From the NCBI RefSeq assembly GCF_013009075.1, contig NZ_CP053108.1, positions 868,001 through 932,000 of the forward strand: a DNA stretch of 64,000 nucleotides. Direction: 5' to 3'. Made by a program: the position numbers and the translations under genes. Source of the DNA: Halomonas sp. TA22. GTDB lineage: Bacteria; Pseudomonadota; Gammaproteobacteria; Pseudomonadales; Halomonadaceae. Positions 48,666 to 57,168 of the stretch are shown piece by piece. Numbering within the stretch: the stretch's first letter is position 1; every line of letters begins with the position of its first letter. A model generated the notes under the pieces. The model was not told where the DNA came from. It was given only the letters and a program-made list of their open reading frames with translations, and made no database searches.

Positions 48666-49856
48666 ATGGATGCGCTGACACGCGAGGTGTGTGACTGGCT
48701 GACCGGGCAGCGGGCGGCGATGACCGAGTGTCTGAAAACATTGGTGAACATCGATTCCAACAGCCACGACAAGGCCGGCAACGATGCCGTGGCGGATACC
48801 ATCACAGGCTGGCTCGAAGCGGATGGCATTGCGATAAAGCGCCATGTGCGGCCGGAGTCCGGGAATATCCTCGAAGCCCGGGTGGAGGGGGCGCCAGGAG
48901 AGCATGTATTGCTGATGGGTCATCGCGACACGGTCTTTCCCACCGGTACCGTGGCGAGGCGAGGATACCGGCAGCAGGGCGAGCTGGCCTTCGGCCCGGG
49001 TGTGGCCGACATGAAGGCGGGACTGGTGCTCAACTGTTTCGTACTGCGCGCACTCAAGCGGTTACCCAATCTCCCCTTCTCCGTGTGCGCCTTGTTTACC
49101 GCCGACGAGGAGATCGGTTCGCCGGATGGGCGCGCCTTCATTCAGGCAGCGGCCAAGGGCGCGCGGGCGGTATTCAATGCCGAGCCCGGGCGAATCAGCG
49201 GTAACGTGGTTACCGCACGCAAGGGCGGGGCGGGATTTCTCATCGAGGTGACCGGCAAGGCGGCTCACTCCGGCGTCAGCCATGGCGATGGCGCCAGTGC
49301 CATCGAGGCGCTGGCGCGCAAGATCGTCAAGCTGCATGCCTTGACCGACTATGCCGAAGGGGTGACCGCCAACGTGGGGGTGATCGAGGGTGGCGTTTCG
49401 CGCAATACCGTGGCCCCAAGTGCCATGGCGCAGCTGGACGTGCGCTTCGTGACCAATCCCCAGCGTGAGCGGCTGTTCGCCGCGATCGAGGAGATCGTCA
49501 ATGAGGTCGAGGTGCCCGGCACCTCGGCCCGCCTCACTCAGAGTTCCGGCTTCCTGCCGATGGAGGAGGCGATGAGCCGAGAGCTCTTCGGCCGCTATCG
49601 CCGTCAGGCCGAACGCCTCGGCTTTGCGGTCGAAGGCGAGTTCACCGGCGGCTGCTCGGATGCCGGCTTCACCGCAAGCCTGGGTGTTGCCACGCTATGC
49701 GGCACCGGCCCGGTGGGCGGCAAGATGCATACCGACGAGGAGTTCTGCCAGCTCGACACCCTGGTGCCCCGTGCCCAGGCGCTCGCCGCGACACTGCTCG
49801 AGCTGGGCGAGGCACCGCGGCCGTTCGAGGAAAATCGCGATCATGCTGTTAGCTAG
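48666..49856 (+). CDS. M20 family zinc metallopeptidase (carboxypeptidase G2-like)
   Basis: A 396-residue cytosolic metallohydrolase of the M20 family; no signal peptide is visible. Metal and catalytic residues are in order: His86 and Asp88 in MGHRDTVFP, Asp115 in GPGVADMKAGL, Glu148/Glu149 in TADEEIGS, and the late His in GGKMHTDEEF. The dimerisation domain with GKAAHSGVSHGDGASAIEAL occupies the middle. The arrangement is closest to glutamate carboxypeptidases. AAGGAGC precedes the ATG. It is divergent from eutB; no operon partner is evident, and the real substrate is unknown. Confidence 0.85.
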   Translation: MDALTREVCDWLTGQRAAMTECLKTLVNIDSNSHDKAGNDAVADTITGWLEADGIAIKRHVRPESGNILEARVEGAPGEHVLLMGHRDTVFPTGTVARRGYRQQGELAFGPGVADMKAGLVLNCFVLRALKRLPNLPFSVCALFTADEEIGSPDGRAFIQAAAKGARAVFNAEPGRISGNVVTARKGGAGFLIEVTGKAAHSGVSHGDGASAIEALARKIVKLHALTDYAEGVTANVGVIEGGVSRNTVAPSAMAQLDVRFVTNPQRERLFAAIEEIVNEVEVPGTSARLTQSSGFLPMEEAMSRELFGRYRRQAERLGFAVEGEFTGGCSDAGFTASLGVATLCGTGPVGGKMHTDEEFCQLDTLVPRAQALAATLLELGEAPRPFEENRDHAVS

Positions 49857-49961
49857 ATCCTTCTTGTTCACTCACTCAGCTGTTCGGCTGCCCGGAGGGG
49901 CCCGCCTGTACTGATCGTTCCCGGTCCGTTGGGCTGGCGGATCGAGCAACTCTCCGTGCGT

Positions 49962-49991
49962 TTGAGTTGCAAAACGCTATCTTCATAGACT
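49962..49991 (+). promoter_or_regulatory. Possible promoter of the SDR gene
   Basis: TTGAGT (49962-49967) and TAGACT (49986-49991) are spaced by 18 bp and lie ~90 bp before the SDR start, in a 222-bp gap that otherwise holds no gene. Confidence 0.4.
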
Positions 49992-50078
49992 CGGGTGGCG
50001 TTGCTCTGATTACGCAACGCTTTGCCCTCAGATGGGTGAGCGAACGCTTCTCCCGACTCCCGATTGCTAGGAGGTGAC

Positions 50079-50741
50079 ATGTCTACGGTTCTGATTACCG
50101 GCGCCAACCGCGGCGTCGGCCTGGCGCTGGCGCAGCACTATCATCAGGCGGGCTGGAAGGTGATCGGCGTATGCCGCTCCCCCTCAAGCGAGCTTGCCGA
50201 CATTGCTGAGAGGGTGATCGACGATATCGATATCACTCAAGAGGCACAGGTGGCGCGATTGGCCGCCGAGCTCGATGGCTCTGCACTGGACCTGCTGATC
50301 AATAACGCCGGCCTGCTGCGTGACGAATCCCTGGGTGAGTTGAACTTCGACTCCATCCGCGAGCAGATGGAGATCAACGCCTATGGGCCACTGCGGGTGA
50401 CGGAGGCGCTGCTACCCTTGGTCGCCAAAGGCGGCAAGATTGCCAACATCACCAGCCGCATGGGCTCGATTGCCGACAACGACTCTGGGGGACGCTATGG
50501 CTATCGCGCCTCCAAGGCTGCGCTCAATGCCTTCGGCAGATCGCTTGCGATGGATCTCAAGCCGCGCGGTATCGCCGTGGCCCAGTTGCACCCCGGCTTC
50601 GTCAAGACACGCATGGTCAACTTTGGTGGCCAGATCAGCCCTGAAGAGGCCGCTGCAGGTATCGCCGCACGCATCGAGGAGCTGACCCTCGAGAACAGTG
50701 GCAGCTTCTGGCATAGCAACGGCGAGACATTGCCCTGGTAA
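50079..50741 (+). CDS. SDR family oxidoreductase (C-factor-like)
   Basis: A 220-residue classical short-chain dehydrogenase. The cofactor loop TGANRGVGLALAQHY starts near residue 8, NNAG is near residue 77, and the catalytic Ser-Tyr-Lys lie in TSRMGSIADNDSGGRYGYRA with the SK that follows (Tyr-x-x-x-Lys). The sequence HPGFVKTRMV is usual for the C-factor-like subgroup. ATG 50079 has a perfect AGGAGGT site at good spacing. The substrate cannot be predicted. The gene seems monocistronic or weakly linked to the small gene that follows. Confidence 0.85.
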   Translation: MSTVLITGANRGVGLALAQHYHQAGWKVIGVCRSPSSELADIAERVIDDIDITQEAQVARLAAELDGSALDLLINNAGLLRDESLGELNFDSIREQMEINAYGPLRVTEALLPLVAKGGKIANITSRMGSIADNDSGGRYGYRASKAALNAFGRSLAMDLKPRGIAVAQLHPGFVKTRMVNFGGQISPEEAAAGIAARIEELTLENSGSFWHSNGETLPW

Positions 50742-50806
50742 CACCATTTTCAAGCGCCTGGTTCATCGTCGCCAACGCCACGTGATTGGGTAACGAAAGA
50801 CATCGT

Positions 50807-51120
50807 ATGAAATATCCCGAACGCCGGATGGCCGTTATTTCGTCGCTAAGCAGCGGTTGTGGCGCAAGAGTGACCCATCGCTCGACGATGCCAGGCGTCA
50901 AGCCTTGGTGAACGAGCTGATGAAGGCGCGCCGCGATGTGAAGCGCGCCAAGCGTGAACAGGACGAGACGGCCTTGCGCGAGGCGCGTCTAGCCGTGGAT
51001 GCCGCCAAGGTAGACTTAGGCGAGCGCGGGCCGGTGTGGTGGGACGATGATGCACCGGACGAGACTGGCAAGCATCCTCGCAACAGCCGCTATGCAGCGT
51101 GGTGGCAAGGGCTCCTCTGA
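50807..51120 (+). pseudogene. Small conserved hypothetical protein with apparent frameshift at its start
   Basis: From about 50812 the frame encodes ISRTPDGRYFVAKQRLWRKS and then a charged helix, ending with a conserved-looking GPVWWDDDAPDETGKHPRNS stretch and AAWWQGLL. The family-like N-terminus begins in a frame that has no start codon: ATG 50807 reads out of frame by one base (ATG-AA-ATA). Adding one A to the AAA run at 50810-50812 would give M-K-I-S-R-T-P. So either one base is lost here or translation starts at TTG 50857 and makes a shortened 87-residue protein. I recall similar hypothetical proteins in proteobacteria, but no function. Confidence 0.6.
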
Positions 51121-51122
51121 TG

Positions 51123-51938
51123 TCAGATGATCGCGTGACGTACCCGGGCCGAGATCCACTCCGACACCAGCACGGTGACGAAGATCATCAGGAAGATCAC
51201 GCTGACCTGGTTCCACGCCAGGCTGTTGATGGCGGCATTGAGCTGCAGGCCGATGCCGCCGGCCCCCACCAGTCCCAGTACCGTGGATTCGCGGATATTG
51301 ATATCCCAGCGGTAGACGCTGATGCCGGCGAAGGCGGGTAGAATCTGCGGCAGCACGGCGTAGCTCATCACCTGCATCCTGCCGGCGCCGGTCGCGCTGA
51401 TCGCCTCCACCGGGGTGGGATGGATCTCCTCGATCGCTTCATAAAGTAGCTTGCCGACGAAGCCGATCGAGCGCAGGGCGATGGCGATGATGCCGGCCAG
51501 CACCCCGGGGCCGAGGATGGTCACCAGCAGCATCGCCCAGATCAACGAGTTGATCGAGCGCGACGAGACGATGATCATCAGCGCCACACTTCTGACCAGC
51601 GGATGCGGCGAGGTGTTGCGCGCGGCCAGGAACGCCACCGGAAAAGCCATCAGGATGCCCAGCGCCGTGCCCAGGGTGGCGATGTTGAGGGTGTCCCACA
51701 TCGGCTTCCACAGGCGGTGGGCATAGCGCCACTGCGGCGGCAGCATTCGGCTGATCAGGTCGCCGCCCTGGCGCCCGGCGTCCTCGACGAACACCCACAT
51801 GGTATTGTCGGAGATCACCTTCCAGCACAGCAGAAACAGGCTGATGCCGGCTAGCCAGGCGAGATAGCCGAGCCACTGGGAGCGGGTGGTACGCAGACGC
51901 CAGAGCGGCTGGCCCTGCGTAGTGGTGGAAACGGGCAT
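51123..51938 (-). CDS. phnE: Phosphonate/phosphite-type ABC transporter permease (second copy)
   Basis: A 271-residue inner-membrane permease with an N-terminal transmembrane helix followed by the binding-protein-dependent permease domain (TLNIATLGTALGILMAFPVA onward). The EAA loop that docks the ATPase is EAISATGAGRMQVMSYAVLP, and IRESTVLGLVGAGGIGLQLN is the PhnE signature. It is the last gene of a phnD-phnC-phnE-phnE operon, 28 nt after the first permease gene, so two different permeases probably form a heterodimer. Phosphonate, phosphite or a related oxyanion is the likely substrate. Confidence 0.88.
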   Translation of the reverse strand: MPVSTTTQGQPLWRLRTTRSQWLGYLAWLAGISLFLLCWKVISDNTMWVFVEDAGRQGGDLISRMLPPQWRYAHRLWKPMWDTLNIATLGTALGILMAFPVAFLAARNTSPHPLVRSVALMIIVSSRSINSLIWAMLLVTILGPGVLAGIIAIALRSIGFVGKLLYEAIEEIHPTPVEAISATGAGRMQVMSYAVLPQILPAFAGISVYRWDINIRESTVLGLVGAGGIGLQLNAAINSLAWNQVSVIFLMIFVTVLVSEWISARVRHAII

Positions 51939-51966
51939 GGTTCATGTCCTCTTACGTAACGCGCGC

Positions 51967-52776
51967 TTACTGAGTCCAGCGGCGCACATGGCTGGATGAG
52001 TATTCGCAGAGCAGCACGATGGCGATGATGATCAGCAGGATCGCCGCCGAGGTGTCGTACTCGTAGCGGCTGATCGAGGTGTTGAGCGTGGCGCCGATGC
52101 CGCCCGCGCCGACGATGCCGATCACCGCCGACTCGCGAAAGTTGATATCCAGCCGGTACATGGACAGCCCGATCAGGCGTGGCATCACCTGAGGTTGTAC
52201 GGCATGGTTCATGGTCTGCCACCAGCTCGCGCCGGTGGCGCGGATCGCCTCCACCTGCCGCCAGTCGATATCCTCGATATCCTCGGCCAGCAGCTTGGCC
52301 ATGAAGCCGATGGTGGCGAAGGCCAGGGTGATCATGCCGGCCAGCGGGCCGAAGCCGAACATCACCACGAACAGGATCGCGATGATCACCTCTTGGAAGG
52401 TGCGCGAGACGCTGATGATGCCGCGACACACGAAGTAGATCGGCAGCGGCGCGATATTGCGTGCCGCCCCCAGCCCCACGGGAATCGCCAGTGCCACTCC
52501 GATCACCGTGGAGGTCAGCGTCATGGTCAGGCTCTCGAGTAGGCCGTTGAGGATGTCGCCCCGGCGGCTGACGAAGTCTGGCTGGGTGAAGGCGGCCAGG
52601 AAGTTGAGCCCACGGCTGGCGCCCTCGGTGAAGCGTGCCCAGTTGACCTGCACGCTGGCCAGCGCCAGCACCAGATAGAGCATCAGGCCGATGACCAGGG
52701 CCCAGCGCAGGCGGGGGTCGGCGATAAACGGCCGGCGCCGCCACTCTCCCCGGCTTGCCAATGCCATGCGACTCAT
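51967..52776 (-). CDS. phnE: Phosphonate/phosphite-type ABC transporter permease (first copy)
   Basis: A 269-residue permease homologous to the next gene in the operon, with the loop [20 protein letters not shown] and the signature [20 protein letters not shown]. The first hydrophobic helix is at about residues 25-45. It overlaps phnC by 4 nt, so translation is coupled. Tandem phnE genes are a known arrangement in phn and ptx transporters. Confidence 0.88.
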   Translation of the reverse strand: MSRMALASRGEWRRRPFIADPRLRWALVIGLMLYLVLALASVQVNWARFTEGASRGLNFLAAFTQPDFVSRRGDILNGLLESLTMTLTSTVIGVALAIPVGLGAARNIAPLPIYFVCRGIISVSRTFQEVIIAILFVVMFGFGPLAGMITLAFATIGFMAKLLAEDIEDIDWRQVEAIRATGASWWQTMNHAVQPQVMPRLIGLSMYRLDINFRESAVIGIVGAGGIGATLNTSISRYEYDTSAAILLIIIAIVLLCEYSSSHVRRWTQ

Positions 52777-53618
52777 CTCGCGCCTCCACTGGCCAGCGCT
52801 GGCGCGAGCGTCGTCACCTTGCGCTCTAGGCCGTCAGTCGTGTTGCGCTCCGGGGCGGTCGGCTCGGCCTGGGTATCCCACTCCTCCTCGCCGTAGATGG
52901 TGGTGAGCGTGTCGGCGTCTAGCGCGTCGGGGCGACCATCGAAGACGATCTCACCGGCACGCAGACCGACGATGCGGTCGGCGAACTGGCGGGCCAGTGC
53001 CACGTCGTGGATATTGATGATCGCCGCCAGGTCGCGCTCGGCGCACAGCTCGCGAATCAGACGCATGATCTGGCGAGAGGTCTTGGGGTCGAGGCTCGCG
53101 GTGGGCTCGTCGACCAGCAGCAGCTTGGGGCTCTGCAGCAGGGCACGGGCGATGCCGACCCGCTGGCGCTGGCCACCGGAGAGCGCATCGGCCCGCTTGT
53201 CGAGTGCATGGGGCAGGCCCACACGCTCCAGCAGGCGGAAGGCCTCGGCCACGTCATCGGCAGGATAGCGCCGCAGGAAGCTGCGCCAGAAGCCCACGTA
53301 ACCGAGCCGCCCGGAGAGCACGTTCTCCATCACGCTCAGGCGATCGACCAGCGCATACTCCTGGAAGATCATGCCCATGCCACGGCGTGCCTCGCGCAGC
53401 CGCCGCCCGGAGAGGGCGGTCAGCTCGGTCTCCTCCAGACGGATGCTGCCCGAGGTGGGCTCCACCAGGCGGTTGACGCAGCGGATCAGGGTGCTCTTGC
53501 CGGCCCCGGAGGGGCCGATCAATGCCATGACCTGGCCGCGCGGCAGGGTCAGCTCGATATTGCTAAGTGCGCTATCCCCGGTGGGGTAACGCTTGCAGAC
53601 GCCGGACAGGGTCAGCAT
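52773..53618 (-). CDS. phnC: Phosphonate/phosphite-type ABC transporter ATP-binding protein
   Basis: A 281-residue ATPase: Walker [13 protein letters not shown] (~35-46), Q-loop [17 protein letters not shown], signature [15 protein letters not shown], Walker [14 protein letters not shown] and switch His in NIHDVALA. The C-terminal part ends [15 protein letters not shown], the PhnC-type LxxIYG ending, followed by a ~35-residue unconserved tail. It sits between phnD and phnE. Energises uptake at the inner membrane. Confidence 0.9.
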   Translation of the reverse strand: MLTLSGVCKRYPTGDSALSNIELTLPRGQVMALIGPSGAGKSTLIRCVNRLVEPTSGSIRLEETELTALSGRRLREARRGMGMIFQEYALVDRLSVMENVLSGRLGYVGFWRSFLRRYPADDVAEAFRLLERVGLPHALDKRADALSGGQRQRVGIARALLQSPKLLLVDEPTASLDPKTSRQIMRLIRELCAERDLAAIINIHDVALARQFADRIVGLRAGEIVFDGRPDALDADTLTTIYGEEEWDTQAEPTAPERNTTDGLERKVTTLAPALASGGAR

Positions 53619-53656
53619 GGTGGTTCTCCCTCAGATGCTTCCTACCAGTGCTACGT

Positions 53657-54625
53657 TCATTCGCAGTCGTAGGTCACGCCGTTGGCTTCGTCGATGGTGC
53701 GGATCACTTCCCAGTGCTCCTGATAGGTGATGGGAATGAACTGCGACTCCCCGGAGTTGGCGAACTCCGCCTGCAGGGCACCGCCTTCCCAGTCGTAGGA
53801 GAAGAAGGCGTCACGTACCTTTTCGGCGAGTTCCGGGTGGAGGTTGTAGACGTGGCCATAGCCGGTGGTGGGGAAGGTCTGTGAGGTGTAGAGCACCTCA
53901 TAGTCGCCCTCGTTGACCACGCCCCGGGAGACCATGCGATGGGCCACCGAGTTGGCGATGGCGGCGGCATCGTAGTCGCGGTTGACCACGCCGAGGATCG
54001 AGTTGTCATGTGAGCCGGAGAAGGCGGTCTCGAAATCCTCGTCCGGTACCAGGCCGAACTCGCTAGTGAGCAGGGCGGAGGGGGCTTTGAAGCCGGAGTT
54101 GGAGGTCGGCGAGGTGAAGGCCATGTTGCGTCCGGCCAGTGCTTCCATTGAATCGATGCCGCTGCCCGGATAGGTGATGATCTCCATCTCGTAGCCGAAG
54201 CTGCCATCGTCGCTTGCCATCATGGCGAAGGGCACGAAGCCCACGCAGTTGACCGCCATCGGGTTGGAGCCGGTATTGAAGCCCGCCACGTGCAGACGCC
54301 CTGCGCGCATCGCCTCGAGCTGGGCGGCGTTGGACTGCACCGGGAAGAACTGCACGCGCTTGCCGGTTGCCTCTTCCATATGCGCCAGGAAATCGGCCCA
54401 CACCTCGGCATAGACTGCCGGATCCTCCACCGGGGTGTAGGCGAACACCAGGGTGCTGGGATCGAGCCACTGCGACTCGTCTTCGGGGACGTCGGCGACC
54501 ATGTCGCCATTGGCATCGGTGAAACGTGACGCCAGCTCGGCATGGGCCTGAAGGGCGCCAACGGCGAAGGTGCCAACGAGGGTGGCACCCAGCAGCTTGG
54601 TGGAAAGGGAGGAAGTGCGGGACAT
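53657..54625 (-). CDS. phnD: Phosphonate/phosphite-type ABC transporter substrate-binding protein
   Basis: A 322-residue periplasmic binding protein with a signal peptide (basic MSRTSSLSTK, hydrophobic core, cleavage after AHA at ~29). The middle matches the PhnD family: LVFAYTPVEDPAVYAEVWAD, then AFTSPTSNSGFKAPSALL with the Ser/Thr cluster that binds the oxyanion. ATG 54625 is chosen because a GGAGG-like site (GGGAGGAAG) precedes it and the signal peptide fits; an earlier start adds 13 residues with no benefit. First gene of the operon. No C-P lyase or phosphonatase gene is nearby, so the ligand is open. Confidence 0.88.
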   Translation of the reverse strand: MSRTSSLSTKLLGATLVGTFAVGALQAHAELASRFTDANGDMVADVPEDESQWLDPSTLVFAYTPVEDPAVYAEVWADFLAHMEEATGKRVQFFPVQSNAAQLEAMRAGRLHVAGFNTGSNPMAVNCVGFVPFAMMASDDGSFGYEMEIITYPGSGIDSMEALAGRNMAFTSPTSNSGFKAPSALLTSEFGLVPDEDFETAFSGSHDNSILGVVNRDYDAAAIANSVAHRMVSRGVVNEGDYEVLYTSQTFPTTGYGHVYNLHPELAEKVRDAFFSYDWEGGALQAEFANSGESQFIPITYQEHWEVIRTIDEANGVTYDCE

Positions 54626-54692
54626 GAGATGGACCTCGTCACATAGGTTGCGGGACGAGGCCATACTGAGCGCCTAGGATGACACTCCCATG

Positions 54693-54860
54693 TCAGGAAG
54701 ATGTCGGTTGAATGTCAATGCGTCGGTAGCACAGACGCTGGATCAGTGCCGAATCGTGGCTGACGATCATCACGCCGCAGCGCCGCTCGTCGAGGCCCAG
54801 GCGCGTCATCAACGGGGCGATGGCCAGCAGCACGCTATGTGCGGTAGGCCATGTCGCCAG
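54693..54860 (-). pseudogene. Degraded tail of an ABC transporter ATPase
   Basis: On the minus strand, the frame includes LLAIAPLMTRLGLDERRCGV followed by MIVSHDSALIQRLC, which looks like the end of an ABC ATPase: the region after Walker B, including the switch-histidine SHD, then a short tail and stop. No Walker A or signature region is present upstream. It is probably a gene remnant in the 312-nt gap between phnD and thiE. The evidence is only this short match. Confidence 0.4.
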
Positions 54861-54937
54861 ACAGGGGCACGTGGGCTGAGCTGCCCGATTCCTTTCCTGT
54901 CTGGCCATGAGGTGCGGGAGCGAGCGCTGCTAGAAGC

Positions 54938-55552
54938 CTAGCGCGACAGGAAGGCGCGCGCCGCCGCCTCGGGATCGTCCTGTCCACAGATCGCCGAGAC
55001 CACAGCGGCACCCTGTACCCCGGCATCGCGTAGCTGAGCCATATGGTTGGCCTGAAGGCCACCGATGGCTACCGCCGGCAGTGGGCTGGCGGCGGCCAGC
55101 GTGGCGAGGCCATCGAAGCCCAGGGGCTCGGCATGATCGCGCTTGGTGCGTGTGGCGAAGACCGGGCCCAGCCCGAGGTAGTCGAGGGCAGCGGAGTCGA
55201 GGCGTGCCATTTGGGCGAGTGTCTGTGCCGAGAGGCCGAGTATCGCCTGGGGGCCGAGGGCATCGCGCGCGGCCGCCACGTCACCGTCACCTTGGCCGAT
55301 ATGCAGGCCATCGGCGCCGCTGGCCAGCGCCACCGCGAGACGATCGTTGATGATCAGCGGTACGCCGCTTCCCGCCAATACTGCCTTGAGCCGGCGGGCC
55401 TGGTCGGTCAGCTCGGCGTCGCTGGCCTGCTTGTCGCGCAGCTGTACCAGCGTCACGCCACCGCGTACGGCAGCGAGTACCGTCTCCTCCAGGCCGCGTT
55501 GGGCGCACAGCTGGGGGTCGGTGACGAGGTAAAGGGTCAGGTCAGGTCGCAT
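54938..55552 (-). CDS. thiE: Thiamine-phosphate synthase
   Basis: ThiE (204 residues) joins HMP-pyrophosphate and hydroxyethylthiazole phosphate to thiamine phosphate in a TIM barrel. Visible motifs are TLYLVTDPQLCA, GVTLVQLRDKQASDAEL with the pyrophosphate-binding Arg-Asp-Lys, LIINDRLAVALASGADGLHI and the phosphate loop YLGLGPVFATRTK. PAVAIGG is near residue 165. It overlaps thiM by 11 nt, so the two are co-translated under the upstream TPP riboswitch. Confidence 0.93.
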   Translation of the reverse strand: MRPDLTLYLVTDPQLCAQRGLEETVLAAVRGGVTLVQLRDKQASDAELTDQARRLKAVLAGSGVPLIINDRLAVALASGADGLHIGQGDGDVAAARDALGPQAILGLSAQTLAQMARLDSAALDYLGLGPVFATRTKRDHAEPLGFDGLATLAAASPLPAVAIGGLQANHMAQLRDAGVQGAAVVSAICGQDDPEAAARAFLSR

Positions 55553-56351
55553 CGTCGAACTCCAGCTGCAGGCGATCGTTCAGGGTGGCGGGGTCGAGCT
55601 CGTAAAGCGTATCGAGGAACAGGGGCATGAAGCTGCCCGGCCCGCGAGCGTGGCGGCCGGCCGACTCGCCGGCAATGGCGTAGCTTGCCAGCGCTGCCAC
55701 GCAGGCCTCGAAGGGTTCCTCGGCATTTGCCAGGAAGGCCGCCACCACGCCGGTCAAAGCGCAGCCCAGCGTGGTGACGCGCGGCATCAGTGCATGACCG
55801 CCGCGGATGCGCGCCAGGCGTCGGCCGTCGCTGATCAGGTCGGTCTCGCCGGTCACCGCCACCACACCGCCGATGCGCCGGGCGAGCCGGTGGGCGGCCT
55901 GCTTCGCGGCGTCGGCCGGGTCGCTGCTGTCGACGCCGCGACCCGCCGTGGTGTGGGCTTCCAGGGCCAGGATCTCCGATGCGTTACCGCGTACCACGCT
56001 GGGTTTCAACGCGAGCAGGCGAGCGGCAATGTCGCGGCGGTAACCGGTGGCGCCCACCGCCACCGGGTCGAATACCCAGGGCTTGCCGGCAGCCCGCGCC
56101 GCCTCGGCGGCCTCCGCCATGGCCGCGACCCACGGCGGCGAAGGGGTGCCGATGTTGATCGTCAACGCATCGGCCCGGGCGGCGAACTCGGCAGCCTCCT
56201 CGCGGGCGTGCATCATCGCCGGCGAGGCGCCGATGGCCAGCAGCACATTGGCCATGCTGTTCATGGCCACCAGGTTGGTAATGTTGTGGATTAGCGGAGC
56301 GGTGGCGCGCAGGCGAGCAAGGTGCGCGCCGGCATCGAGCGTGGCGGTCAT
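55542..56351 (-). CDS. thiM: Hydroxyethylthiazole kinase
   Basis: ThiM (269 residues) phosphorylates hydroxyethylthiazole for salvage into thiamine. PLIHNITNLVAMNSMANVLL, GASPAMMHAREEAAEF, TINIGTPSPPWV and the late GCALTGVVAAFLAN loop are family signatures. It is preceded by GGGGAGG and by a TPP riboswitch. ThiD, which makes HMP-pyrophosphate, is not in the window, so thiamine salvage is completed elsewhere. Confidence 0.93.
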   Translation of the reverse strand: MTATLDAGAHLARLRATAPLIHNITNLVAMNSMANVLLAIGASPAMMHAREEAAEFAARADALTINIGTPSPPWVAAMAEAAEAARAAGKPWVFDPVAVGATGYRRDIAARLLALKPSVVRGNASEILALEAHTTAGRGVDSSDPADAAKQAAHRLARRIGGVVAVTGETDLISDGRRLARIRGGHALMPRVTTLGCALTGVVAAFLANAEEPFEACVAALASYAIAGESAGRHARGPGSFMPLFLDTLYELDPATLNDRLQLEFDDAT

Positions 56352-56367
56352 GGAGCCTCCCCGGCGT

Positions 56368-56394
56368 GAGTCGCACGGGAGGCCCGTGCGACTC
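56368..56394 (-). promoter_or_regulatory. Expression-platform hairpin of the TPP riboswitch
   Basis: On the minus strand a perfect 12-bp stem (GAGTCGCACGGG / CCCGTGCGACTC, loop CCT) lies between the aptamer and the thiM ribosome site. Its 5' strand includes the 3' strand of aptamer helix P1, and its loop and 3' strand contain GCCTCCC, complementary to the thiM Shine-Dalgarno. It therefore looks like the antisequestor. Confidence 0.65.
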
Positions 56395-56465
56395 CCTACG
56401 CCGGCATTATCCGGGTCAGGTTCGAAGGGTGCTTCTCAGCCGCTTTCGTCGGCGCCCCTGTCGCA
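56387..56465 (-). ncRNA. TPP (thiamine pyrophosphate) riboswitch aptamer
   Basis: Read on the minus strand, the aptamer has all the THI-box elements: a GCGACAGGGGCGCC start, the conserved CTGAGA, then ACCCTTCGAACCTGACCCGG and ATAATGCCGGCGTAGGGA. Helix P1 pairs TGCGAC (56465-56460) with GTCGCA (56392-56387). It lies directly upstream of thiM-thiE, which it should turn off when thiamine pyrophosphate is plentiful. Confidence 0.93.
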
Positions 56466-56474
56466 AGAGCGTCG

Positions 56475-56503
56475 ATCATACCCAGCCGATGGCCATGACG
56501 AAA
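56475..56503 (-). promoter_or_regulatory. Promoter of the thiM-thiE operon
   Basis: On the minus strand TTTCGT (56503-56498), a 17-bp spacer and TATGAT (56480-56475) would start RNA near 56468, placing the aptamer at the very 5' end of the transcript. Confidence 0.55.
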
Positions 56504-56590
56504 GGCACCACGGCCCGTCGATAAGGTTGCATTGGCCTAGGCGATAGGCATGATGATGACACCTACATAGCCTGTAGATAGCGCCGAACA

Positions 56591-57052
56591 ATGAGTGAGA
56601 CACCTTCCAGCCCCCCGGGCCAAGAGCCGTTGATCGAAGCGGAAAGCCATGTGCAGGGGTTTCGCAAGGCCCGCGACGCACGCCGTACCGAGCTCGTCGA
56701 GGATTATGTGGAGCTGATCGCCGACCTGATCGGCGATACCGGCGAGGCGCGGCAGACCGATATCGCCCGCCGGCTGGGAGTGGCGCAGCCCACCGTGGCC
56801 AAGATGCTCACACGCCTGGCCGAGGGGGGATACATCATCAAGCGTCCCTACCGTGGCGTCTTCCTGACCGATGCGGGGGAGCGGCTTGCCGCGATGAGCC
56901 GGCGACGCCACCAGATCGTCGAGGAGTTCCTGTGCAGGCTGGGTGTTCATCCCGACACGGCCCGGCTCGATGCAGAGGGAATCGAGCACCATGTCAGTGC
57001 CGAGACGCTCGAGGCCTTCGAGCGTTATCTCAACACGTCTGATCGCCAATAG
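56591..57052 (+). CDS. mntR: Manganese-responsive transcriptional regulator MntR
   Basis: A 153-residue DtxR-family repressor. The winged helix is in [20 protein letters not shown], then [20 protein letters not shown], and the metal-binding/dimer part is [20 protein letters not shown] followed by [13 protein letters not shown], which keeps the His-Glu-His-His pattern of MntR. Similarity to E. coli MntR is strong throughout. It precedes an Mn-type ABC transporter in the same direction, and a palindromic operator lies in between, so it probably represses that transporter when manganese is sufficient. Confidence 0.9.
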   Translation: MSETPSSPPGQEPLIEAESHVQGFRKARDARRTELVEDYVELIADLIGDTGEARQTDIARRLGVAQPTVAKMLTRLAEGGYIIKRPYRGVFLTDAGERLAAMSRRRHQIVEEFLCRLGVHPDTARLDAEGIEHHVSAETLEAFERYLNTSDRQ

Positions 57053-57110
57053 AAAATTTCTTGCCACACGATAGATTCTCCCTTCTTGTTTCTTCGGTCT
57101 TGCGTGCTAT

Positions 57111-57130
57111 TTTATAGCTTATGCTATAAA
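57111..57130 (+). promoter_or_regulatory. Palindromic operator, probable MntR site
   Basis: TTTATAGC-TTAT-GCTATAAA is a perfect 8-bp inverted repeat 38 bp before the binding-protein gene. The ATAGC/GCTAT half sites resemble the E. coli MntR box, and a -10-like TATAAA falls inside it, so binding would block transcription. Confidence 0.7.
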
Positions 57131-57168
57131 TCATAGTGTATTGCACTTTTTATAGGAGAGGCCAGCTA

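Noticed and set aside
54690-54941. Plus-strand 83-codon open frame in the phnD-thiE gap
   Set aside because: No family similarity or ribosome site; it is antisense to the more gene-like ABC ATPase remnant.
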